A stretch of DNA of 64,000 bases. It comes from Torymus aiolomorphi. Taxonomy: Eukaryota > Arthropoda > Insecta > Hymenoptera > Torymidae. Below are positions 11,969 to 22,400 of this stretch, piece by piece. Position numbers and translations under genes: made by a program. The stretch covers positions 8,565,001-8,629,000 of the forward strand of contig CM070877.1 of the NCBI GenBank assembly GCA_036365515.1, read 5' to 3'. Below the pieces are notes generated by a model. It was not told where the DNA came from. It did no database searches and saw only the letters and a program-made list of their open reading frames with translations. Each line of letters opens with the position of its first letter. Position 1 is the stretch's first letter.

Positions 11969-11989
11969 CATCACACAAAAAAAATTTCA

Positions 11990-12760
11990 TTACATAGTTA
12001 CCAACACATCACTATATTTCATTATTCCTCCTCCATTTTGAACTTTCTATAATATTACGCATCTTGGCAGGACAAGAGAAGTCTAGAGCTGCTCTAGCAG
12101 GGGTGGTCCTCCGATATCCCGTGCATACTTGGCAGGCCCGACGGTTTGCAGTTACATGGGCTTCTTAAATGTAGAATACTAAATTTTTGCATAAATTCAT
12201 TAACAATATTTATACCTATAAGTCCACCATAAATAATTACATTGGCTCTAATTTTTAATTGATGCCGTTAAGTAACATATGCCGTCAAGTACAACATATC
12301 CGTACATGTGCAGAATCATGATTTATATTTCATTACTAAACATATTCTTCCTTGTGTCCGTCCTTTTTAAAGTACGTAGGTACTATGAAGTTTTGTAGGA
12401 GTGTGTGAGCTATTGGGCCTCTTGGGCGTTATGTAGTACTTTATGCCCGCTGGCTGAATAATTTTGAAGTTACAACGTGGGCGTAAAATGTAATTTTACA
12501 CGCGAGGTACGAAAAGTTCTTATGGCCGGTACTTGACTATAATTAATTGATTTCAGCACTTTCTTGTGTCTAATTTGTATAGAAGAATGAAGAAATTTGA
12601 ATACATTTCTGAGAACATAGTCATACAGTTTTTCGGAGAATGGTTTACATTACTTGACTATCGATAATTGATTTCACAACTTTCGTTTGTTTGATTTGCA
12701 GTGAACAATTTGAATGTACTTACATATAATTTGTTGAGCATACATTGACTCAAAGAAGTA
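11990..12760. other. Gene-free stretch
   Basis: AT-rich. Two diverged copies of an ACTTGACTAT.ATTAATTGATTTCA phrase occur at about 12532 and 12652, and a third related phrase lies near 14142. No coding signal was seen. Confidence 0.4.
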
Positions 12761-12765
12761 AAAGA

Positions 12766-13486
12766 CTTTTCTTACTCGCCCACCCGAAAGTACGTACTTT
12801 CGGCCCGCATCTCCTTTCGCATCCTACTTTAGACCAACCGCGCGCTCTGATTGGCTGCCGAAATTTCCTGACCTGCGGCGCTTCAGCGCCCGCGCGCATG
12901 CCCGAGGAAAGATGTTTGTGCGGTGTGAAGGTTAGACACGTACGAAATAAACAGAGGAAAGTGCACGGGTGACGAGAAAAAAGTTAGTTGAAATAAAAAG
13001 TGGTTTTGTTTGATCGTGGTTATTGTTTTTTAAACGTATGGACGGGAGCGTCCGAGAAAAATATGTTTGTGCGGTGTGAAGGTTAGACACGTACGAAATA
13101 GGCAGAGGAAAGTGCACGTGTGACGAGAAAAAAGAGTTAATTGAAATAAAAAGTGGTGTTGTCTTTTTTTAATGAATGTGTTTCTGATGCCCGCCCCGAC
13201 CAGCAAAACCTCGGCTTCGCCTCGGTCTTGCAAATGTCGGGCGGGCATCAGACCATCTGTACAATAGCGAAAGTAGCAGACGCCCAAAAACCAGCTCTCT
13301 ACGCCGGGCCGAAAGAAAAAACAGTCGGTAATATCGACCGAGCTACCCAAAGCGGCCGACAGAGGCACTACTATCGAGCGGGCCGAAAGAAAAACTAACA
13401 CTCAAACACAGCTAGCAGACGACAACGCAATTTTATCAATTATTTAACAATTACAGAACGTACTTTCGGCCGGGGAGTAAGAAAAA
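12766..13486. mobile_element. MITE-like element of about 720 bp, GC-richer than its surroundings
   Basis: The ends are inverted: TTTTCTTACTCGCCC followed by CCGAAAGTACGT on the left, and ACGTACTTTCGG then GGGGAGTAAGAAAAA on the right (13458-13486). The left end also carries the perfect 20-bp palindrome CCGAAAGTACGTACTTTCGG at 12784-12803. The interior contains two ~100-bp direct copies (about 12906-13005 and 13054-13160; landmark TGTGCGGTGTGAAGGTTAGA) and the hairpin at 13184-13251. The open frames here (75-123 codons, both strands) match no family I know. Confidence 0.5.
13184..13251. repeat. Hairpin with CTGATGCCCGCC stem
   Basis: CTGATGCCCGCC and CGAC pair with GTCG and GGCGGGCATCAG, a stem of about 16 bp with one bulge. 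The apex contains TCGGCTTCGCCTCGG (13211-13225). Confidence 0.7.
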
Positions 13487-13620
13487 TAGTATACAATACT
13501 TGGACCGGAAATTGGATGCCCTGGCCATGCGTTATGACGCCCTCGGCTTCGCCTCGGGCGTCATACCACGCACGGCCCGGAAATCCAATTTCCGGCCCAC
13601 GTATCGTAATATACTATTTT
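13485..13620. repeat. Long imperfect palindrome (foldback MITE-like)
   Basis: The arms pair from AATAGTATA / TATACTATT at the ends through CCGGAAATTGGAT / ATCCAATTTCCGG and TATGACGCCC / GGGCGTCATA. The apex is TCGGCTTCGCCTCGG (13543-13557), identical to the apex of the hairpin at 13184-13251. It lies directly against the right end of the MITE-like element. Confidence 0.7.
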
Positions 13621-13629
13621 TACTACAGT

Positions 13630-16070
13630 ATTTATTTGACTTTTTTTAAAAAATCATAAATATTATTTTATAGATTATACAGAAAAAACTTCTATACTTG
13701 CCTTATTTTATACTTTCGTAGAAAGTTTTATTAACAATATTATTATTTGTACAGTCATGAAAAAAATTATTACCATTTGTAGAGAGTGCTTATTGAATAG
13801 ATGAGATCAGAATAAATAAAAGGAATATAGAAAAATTGTGTTGTTAGAATATATTTAAAAAATTAGTTTTTTAAAGAACGTGTTGATTGTTTTGAAAAAA
13901 ATATTTAAGCTCTCATTAAAGTTTTTGGTACAGAAGGAGAGAGAGAGGGGGAAGAAAGAGAGGGTGGGAGAGTTTAGTAAATACTGTTTGTTAAGAATAA
14001 AACTATGTAGAATAGTAACCAAACTTATTCTTGCCTATAAGTTTTTACTTTTGTAACAAAACTTTTTAGAGAGATTTGACAACTTTTTAAGAGTAAAAGT
14101 ACATTATAAATAATGTTTTTTAAGTATAAAATTACACTTTAATTGATTTCACAACTTTCTTGGGGTTTGACTTTCAGTATCCGCGTGAAAGAAATTTATT
14201 TCGACTTTAGAAAGCAAAAATTTATTATTTATTCGTAGAATTCCTTTTCATAAATAAAACGTAAATAATTTTTTAGGATATTGTATAGGTTTCGGAAAAT
14301 AATTCTTATGGTTTCCGAAAAAATTCTTATCGTTTATAAAAGTTTTTGTAAAGTGATTGTAAAGGTTTTGGAAAAGAATTTCTCGTTGCTTGCAAAAGTT
14401 TGTAAAGGATTGTAGAAGTTTTGTAAAATAATTTATTAATGGATTTTTTAAAAGATGTAGTAATGGACCGTTTTTGGAGATATTTTGTAGAGAAAATATA
14501 ATAATGAATAATTTACAGAAATGATTCTGTTATTGAAAGTACTCAACTTTAATTTAACGAGTAATACTAAAGATAAGAAAAATGATTTTTGTAAGAAAAA
14601 GAAAACATTTTCATAGCAAATACATACAAACAAATGTTGTAAAGAGATAAAGAGATAATTTAAAAATGAGAATAATTACTGCTAATAGCAAAAATCAGTT
14701 TTGTGAAAAATAGAAAATGTTTTTATAAAAATTATAGAAAATACTTTAAAAAATAGTTTTCAGAAGTGTTTATTATAATTGTTTCAAAAAAACATTTAAG
14801 CTTTCAGTCAAGTTCTTTGTAGAGAGTTGGACAGTTGTTGAGAGCAAGATTGGATAAAAACATTAAACTTTTATTAGTATTTCAACAGAGAATTTAAAGT
14901 TGTTAGAAAAGATAACAATAATATATTTTTTCTTTGTAGTTATCCCAAGGAATAAAAGAAAAAAGTACAAGTTCTCAGAATTACAATTCAAATCTCTGTA
15001 TGACTTGATTCTCTTGCTTTTATAAAACTCAAAGCTCAAAGTTGGCTGAGAAGTTGAGTTCTCATGTCAACTGCCATTTTCATAGCAGCAGGCGGTACAA
15101 AGTTTTTTAAAAACTACTCTTTCGCATCTATTTCTCTGAAATCACCTAATCCTCTAGCCTTTACAAAATGCGAAGCTCAAAGTTTGCCAAGTTAACTACC
15201 CTTACGTAACAGCACCTGATACTAACTTTTTTTACAAAACACTCTTATGCATCCATTTGCTTTTGTTCTTTTGACAAATTATTATTACATTATTAAATTT
15301 GTGCTAAAATTTACCTTTAGCCTTCTATTGCACATTCTAAAGCTAGAATTCATTTCATTATTTTGATATCCACATATTTCTTTTTCATAATATTTTATCA
15401 AAGACTTGCAAGGGGACTAGATCTAATAATCATACTACTGCATCACAATCAGCTAGCAAATTAAAATGTTGGTTGCAGGTTCAAAAAGTAGCCATTACAG
15501 TAATTCATATTATGGTTTCATGTACTGTATATTCACAGAACAAATGGCTCCTCTGAAACATTTGGCGCCTCTCACCATAAGCCAATCATTAATTACATTA
15601 TTTTCAACACTTGGATTCGTTGAAGTTTTCACTAGAATCCAATTGAATTAATAACCTATCAGACACATCTAAGAATCATTGGGAGAAAAAGCTTTCTCGA
15701 TATTCTTTTATAGTAGAAAATATAAAACATCTTAATTTAATAACTCATGATTGCCACACATCTTGTAAAATTAAAATAATCAGTTTATGAACTGAGAATT
15801 ACTGATAATAAAAGCTTTCTTAACATTCTTGTATACTTTTTCAAATAATTATCTGAATCTTGTGTAGAAAAATATTTACTGAGAAATCCTCTGAAATATT
15901 TTGACGTATCCCACCGTGAGAAAATTATAAAATTAGATTAACTGAGCACTTTTATTTGTTGAAATTTTCACACCAATAACATATCATTTTTGCTTTTTTC
16001 TATATTTTAATGTTCATTTGATATAATCTTTTAATTGGTGTTTAAGTAAATAATAATGACAACAGTATTT
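13630..16070. other. AT-rich gene-free stretch with diverged short repeats
   Basis: Contains recurrent degenerate phrases such as TTTGTAGAGAG and AAAAAAATATTTAAGCT (13900, 14790) and an old two-copy repeat at about 14990-15260 (AAACTCAAAGCTCAAAGTT against AAAATGCGAAGCTCAAAGTT). Open frames of about 60 codons at 14448-14633 and 15466-15651 show no recognisable protein features. Confidence 0.4.
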
Positions 16071-16080
16071 CTTTTTTTTC

Positions 16081-16465
16081 TACTACAGGAGATTGCGTGC
16101 TTTGACAGACTTGAAATTAATCTTTTCGTGGCCTTAATGCATAATAATAATGATTTTGATTCACACCATTAAACAAGAAATTTGTAAAGAATACTAAGTA
16201 ATAATAACATATGTTCAACTCCTGAACTCTTCTATGTTACATACAATTTAATCATGATCTACTTGTAAATTATACTTTTTCTGATATAACTGTAACAATT
16301 TTCTACTACAGGAGATTGCGTGCTTTGACAGACTTGAAATTAATCTTTTCGTGGCCTTAATGCATAATAATAATGATTTTGATTCACACCATTAAACAAG
16401 AAATTTGTAAAGAATACTAAGTAATAATAACATATGTTCAACTCCTGAACTCTTCTGTGTTAGAA
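16081..16465 (+). repeat. Tandem duplication, 223-bp period
   Basis: TACTACAGGAGATTGCGTGC starts at 16081 and again at 16304. About 160 bp are nearly identical between the copies (landmark TTCGTGGCCTTAATGC). Confidence 0.85.
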
Positions 16466-16585
16466 ACTAAACTATTTAAGGCCATGTGATACTCAAATGA
16501 AAATCCCTACCTTACCGATATGTCGGTAACAGACTGTATATTGAGTAATAATTAAATTATGAATAATTTTTTTAACAAAAACGCT

Positions 16586-16776
16586 CTGTCAGGCGCTCGG
16601 GAATTCTTCGAAGATGATTATGTCAAAGTTTCACAATTGAAATAATAACTGTCATCGAGTTATTTAGTTTTTAGTCATATTTTTTAGCTAAAAATTGAAT
16701 AACAGCTCGAATATACATCGGATTTGCGTGAAATTTAACACATATGCTTGTTGTATCATTTGCGAGCGCCTGACAG
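16586..16776. repeat. Inverted repeat with 14-bp perfect arms
   Basis: CTGTCAGGCGCTCG (16586-16599) is inverted as CGAGCGCCTGACAG (16763-16776). The sequence outside the arms is only weakly similar, so this may be a decayed MITE. The 163-bp loop holds no gene. Confidence 0.5.
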
Positions 16777-16940
16777 TCTTCTTTTTTTGAAAGTCGCCAA
16801 AAAGTATTATTTTATTTTTTTACATAAATAAACTTCCGACACTAAGTTGTGAGGTTGGCATCACTTCTATATCACTATCGTAAAATGGCAGACAGTAAGG
16901 CATACCAATCTTTTTTCACGCGATGTATTTGTTTACGTTG

Positions 16941-17402
16941 TATTGTTTTCGGAAATGGCAGTAGATGGCGCTATGACTACCATTTGGAAAATAAAATTAT
17001 AAATTATATGATAAAATGATAATTAAAGTAAAATAGAATTGAAAAACTTCAGCTTTGCAAATTATCTGATTATTGTTGTGCGATATACATATACATATAT
17101 CTAAACGATAGAATAGCGATGAATTGCGTTCATAACCTCAAAATCATCATGTGATAATGTTTTGAATATGATATTGTTTTCGGTAATGGCAGTAGATGGC
17201 GCTATGACTACCATTTGGAAAATAAAATTATAAATTATATGATAAAATGATAATTAAAGTAAAATAGAATTGAAAAACTTCAGCTTTGCAAATTATCTGA
17301 TTATTGTTGTGCGATATACATATACATATATCTAAATGATAGAATAGCGATGAATTGCGTTCATAACCTCAAAATCATCATGTGATAATGTTTTGAATAT
17401 GA
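16941..17402 (+). repeat. Tandem duplication, 231-bp period
   Basis: TATTGTTTTCGG starts at 16941 and 17172. The two copies are almost identical, including GGCAGTAGATGGCGCTATGA and CGATAGAATAGCGATGAATT (one copy has AATGATAG). A weaker partial copy of the second half follows at about 17470-17530. Confidence 0.85.
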
Positions 17403-17760
17403 ATCTTTTATAAGAGGAGGAACAATGTTTTTCTCTGCATATTTGTACAGAAATATTATGATATAAGTAAATCGAAACGATATAATAGCGATGAATTGCG
17501 TTAATAACCTCAAAAACAATATCTGATGTTTTGAATACAAATATTATAGCTGAAATAATACATCTACTTTCAAACCTAATTTACAAATATTTGATTCTTT
17601 ATAATAACCATTAACTTATAACAGTATAAACTATTGTTTTTCACATACTTATGAGGAAATACGGGTCCGCGAAAATTTTTGTAAATAGCCTATAAAGGAG
17701 TTTTCACTGAGAAAGTTATTATTGTGGAGAGAATTCCCGATCAAACCAAGCTTCTCAAGT

Positions 17761-19190
17761 AATATTTATTATATTTTGTAACAAATAGAAATATGTAAAT
17801 TATTAAACAATTTTTTTCCGCGCGATTTTGCGAAATGCGCATGCACGACATTATTTGTAAAGAGCTTATGAAAGGGTTTTGATTGCGGAGTTATGATTTC
17901 AGAGTTATGATTGCGGAACGATTTCCCAAAGAAATCAAAGCTTCTCAAATAATATTTGTTATATCTTGTAACAAATAACAATTTATACATTATTAAACAA
18001 TTTTTTTTCCACGCGATTTTTCGAAATACGTCTGCGCGACATTTTTTGTAAAGAGCTTATGAAGGGGTTTTCCTACATAGCTATGATTGCCAAACGATTT
18101 CCCCAAGAAATCAAAGCTTCACAAGTAATATTTGTTGTATCTTGTAACAAATACAAATTTATAAATTATTAAACAATTTTTTTCCCTACGCGATTTTTCG
18201 AAATACGTGTGAGCGAAATTTTTTGTAAAGAGCTTATGAAGGGGTTTTCCTACATAGCTATGATTACCGAACGATTTCCCGAAGAAATCAAAGCTTCACA
18301 AGTAATATTTGTTATCCTTGTAACAAATACAAACTTATAAATTTTTAAACAATTTTTTTCCACGCGATTTTCCGAAATACGTGTGCGCGAAATTTTTGTA
18401 AAGAGCTTATGAAGGGATTTTCCTACATAGCTATGATTGCCGAACGATTTCCCGAAGAAATCAAAGCTTCACAAGTAATATTTGTTATACCTTGTAACAA
18501 ATACAAATTTATAAATTTTTAAACAATTTTTTTCCACGCAATTTTGAGAAATGCGCATGCGCGACATTTGTTGTAAAGAGCTTATGAAGGGGTTTTCGTA
18601 CAGAGTTGTGATTGCCGAACGATTTCCCAATGACATCAAAGCTTCTAAAGTTACATTTGTTATATCTTGTAATAAATACAAATTTATAAATTATCAGACA
18701 ATTTTTTTCCACGTAATTTTGCGAAACACGCATGCACGACATTTTTTGTAAAGAGATTATGAAAGGGTTTTCGTTCAGAGTTATGATTGCGGAACGATTT
18801 CCCGAAGAAATCGAAGCTTCACAAGTAATATTTGTTATATCTTGTAACAAATACGAATTTATAAATTATTAAACAATTTTTTTCCGCGTGATTTTTCGAA
18901 ATACGTTATGCGACATTTTTTGTAAAGAGCTTACGAAGGGGTTTTCGTATAGAGTTATGATTGTCGAACGGTTTCCCAATGACATCAAAGCTTCTTAAGT
19001 AATATTTATTATATCTTGGAACAAATACACATTATTTATAAATTATTAAACAATTTTTTTCCACGCGATTTTCCGAAATACGTGTGCGCGACATTTTTTG
19101 TGAAGAGCTTATGAAGGGGGTTTCCATCATAGCGATGATTGCGGAACGATTTCGTAATGAAATCAAAGCTTCTTAAGTAATATTTATTAG
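17761..19190. repeat. ~176-bp satellite, eight units
   Basis: Unit starts (AATATTTGTTAT or a variant) at about 17761, 17951, 18127, 18304, 18477, 18652, 18827, 19001 and 19179, spacing 173-190 bp. Core phrases are AACAATTTTTTTCC, CGCGATTTT.CGAAATACG and AAAGAGCTTATGAAGGGG. Units differ by roughly one base in ten by eye. Minus-strand frames of 66-113 codons come from the repeat and are not called genes. Confidence 0.85.
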
Positions 19191-19194
19191 GCAC

Positions 19195-19444
19195 GACCGC
19201 TACTCGGGAGAGCCTTATAATTTCACCAGAGTGAAAATTGTAAGAATACAAATACCGAATATTTCATGTGCAAAAACCATTTTCCACTCAGAATAAGTGC
19301 GTTATGTATGTCTGTACGTCCGTATGTGCGCAAGTTACTCCATTATCTCAATGAATTTTCGATAGATTTCATCAGGATTGCGCGAAACACTCATCTAATT
19401 ACACCTAAGTGACAGTTCTCTAGCGAGAACAATCGATAAAAAAA
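19195..19444. other. Junction between two satellites
   Basis: About 250 bp with no gene. Contains TGTATGTCTGTACGTCCGTA, a phrase of a kind often found in dispersed insect repeats. Confidence 0.35.
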
Positions 19445-22400
19445 TTTGATATATTTTCTTTCTTTCGTACATTTATCTAAATATTTCCTTTCTTACGTGC
19501 ATACTTATCTAAAAAATAACAGACTCACTATTAGAAAGCAATAATAGTCGGTGAAGTGGGAATATTACGATAAAATAACACGATTTAACCTCTTTTATTT
19601 CAAAATATAAATATTCGTAATTACTTAGAAAAACGTTTACTTATTGCGCAGGGCCATCACTATATACCCATTGCAGGGAAGAGTCACGATCGTATCCGGC
19701 CAGAAAAGTGCGATGTGAGCGGGCGAGGCTACGGGAGTCGCGCCCGTCCCGCAGCGCCCGACGGGAGCGACTCCCGTAGAGTAGCGGCGCGCTATACGTC
19801 TCGTCTGCCGTGATGGAAGTAAATACCATTGACCCTTATGATAACGAGGATAGTTTTCATCGAACCAGATGTTGCTTATAATTATATTTCAATTTCTAAT
19901 TTTTGTCTGAGAAATTCTATTCAGAGGAATTTTTGGTTATTGACGAGCATCCATAATATACGATAATGAACTTGTATTGCACAAGGCAGCTCTATCGACA
20001 TATTTCCTTTCTTTCCTACATTTATCTAAATATTTCCTTTCTTACGTGCATACTTATCTAAAAAATAACAGACTCACTATTAGAAAACAATAATAGTCGG
20101 TGAAGTGGGAATATTACGATAAAATAACACGATTTAACCTCTTTTATTTCAAAATATAAATATTCGTAATTACTTAGAAAAACGTTTACTTATTGCGTAG
20201 GGCCATCGCTATATACCCATTGCAGGGAAGAGTCACGATCGTATCCCGCCAGAAAAGTGCGATGTGAGCGGGCGAGGCTACGGGAGTCGCGCCCGTCCCG
20301 CAGCGCCGGACGGAAGCGACTCCCGTAGAGTAGCGGCGCGCTATACGTCTCGTCTGCCGTGATGGAAGTAAATACCATTGACCCTTATGATAACGAGGAT
20401 AGTTTTCATCGAACCAGATGTTGCTTATAATTATATTTCAATTTCTAATTTTTGTCTGAGAAATTCTATTCAGAGGAATTTTTGGTTATTGACGAGCATC
20501 CGTAATATACGATGATGAACTTGTATTGCACAAGGCAGCTCTATCGACATATTTCCGTTCTTTCGTACATTTATCTAAATATTTCCTTTCTTACGTGCAT
20601 ACTTATCTAAAAAATAACAGACTCACTATTAGAAAGCAATAATAGTCGGTGAAGTGGGAATATTACGATAAAATAACACGATTTAACCTCTTTTATTTCA
20701 AAATATAAATATTCGAAATTACTTAGAAAAACGTTTACTTATTGCGTAGGGCCATCGCTATATACCCATTGCAGGGAAGAGTCACGATTGTATCCCGCCA
20801 GAAAAGTGCGATGTGAGCGGGCGAGGCTACGGGAGTCGCGCCCGTCCCGCAGCGCCGGACGGAAGCGACTCCCGTAGAGTAGCGGCGCGCTATACGTCTC
20901 GTCTGCCGTGATGGAAGTAAATACCATTGACCCTTATGATAACGAGGATAGTTTTCATCGAACCAGATGTTGCTTATAATTATATTTCAATTTCTAATTT
21001 TTGTCTGAGAAATTCTATTCAGAGGAATTTTTGGTTATTGACGAGCATCCGTAATATACGATGATGAACTTGTATTGCACAAGGCAGCTCTATCGACATA
21101 TTTCCGTTCTTTCGTACATTTATCTAAATATTTCCTTTCTTACGTGCATACTTATCTAAAAAATAACAGACTCACTATTAGAAAGCAATAATAGTCGGTG
21201 AAGTGGGAATATTACGATAAAATAACACGATTTAACCTCTTTTATTTCAAAATATAAATATTCGAAATTACTTAGAAAAACGTTTACTTATTGCGTAGGG
21301 CCATCGCTATATACCCATTGCAGGGAAGAGTCACGATTGTATCCCGCCAGAAAAGTGCGATGTGAGCGGGCGAGGCTACGGGAGTCGCGCCCGTCCCGCA
21401 GCGCCGGACGGAAGCGACTCCCGTAGAGTAGCGGCGCGCTATACGTCTCGTCTGCCGTGATGGAAGTAAATACCATTGACCCTTATGATAACGAGGATAG
21501 TTTTCATCGAACCAGATGTTGCTTATAATTATATTTCAATTTCTAATTTTTGTCTGAGAAATTCTATTCAGAGGAATTTTTGGTTATTGACGAGCATCCG
21601 TAATATACGATGATGAACTTGTATTGCACAAGGCAGCTCTATCGACATATTTCCTTTCTTTCGTACATTTATCTAAATATTTCCTTTCTTACGTGCATAC
21701 TTATCTAAAAAATAACAGACTCACTATTAGAAAGCAATAATAGTCGGTGAAGTCGGAATATTACGATAAAATAACACGACTTAACCTCTTTTATTTCAAA
21801 ATATAAATATTCGAAATTACTTAGAAAAACGTTTACTTATTGCGTAGGGCCATCGCTATATACCCATTGCAGGGAAGAGTCACGATCGTATCCCGCCAGA
21901 AAAGTGCGATGTGAGCGGGCGAGGCTACGGGAGTCGCGCCCGTCCCGCAGCGCCGGACGGAAGCGACTCCCGTAGAGTAGCGGCGCGCTATACGTCTCGT
22001 CTGCCGTGATGGAAGTAAATACCATTGACCCTTATGATAACGAGGATAGTTTTCATCGAACCAGATGTTGCTTATAATTATATTTCAATTTCTAATTTTT
22101 GTCTGAGAAATTCTATTCAGAGGAATTTTTGGTTATTGACGAGCATCCGTAATATACGATGATGAATTTGTATTGCACAAGGCAGCTCTGTCGACATATT
22201 TCCTTTCTTTCGTACATTTATCTAAATATTTCCTTTCTTACGTGCATACTTATCTAAAAAATAACAGACTCACTATTAGAAAGCAATAATAGTCGGTGAA
22301 GTGGGAATATTACGATAAAATAACACGATTTAACCTCTTTTATTTCAAAATATAAATATTCGTAATTACTTAGAAAAACGTTTACTTATTGCGTAGGGCC

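Noticed and set aside
12745..13401. Open frames of 75-123 codons on both strands in the GC-rich element
   Set aside because: They result from low stop-codon density in GC-rich DNA, overlap each other on opposite strands and cross hairpins and direct repeats. No domain recognised.
17761..19190. CRISPR-like array
   Set aside because: Repeats follow one another without unique spacers and are ~176 bp long. The DNA is plainly eukaryotic, so this is a satellite.
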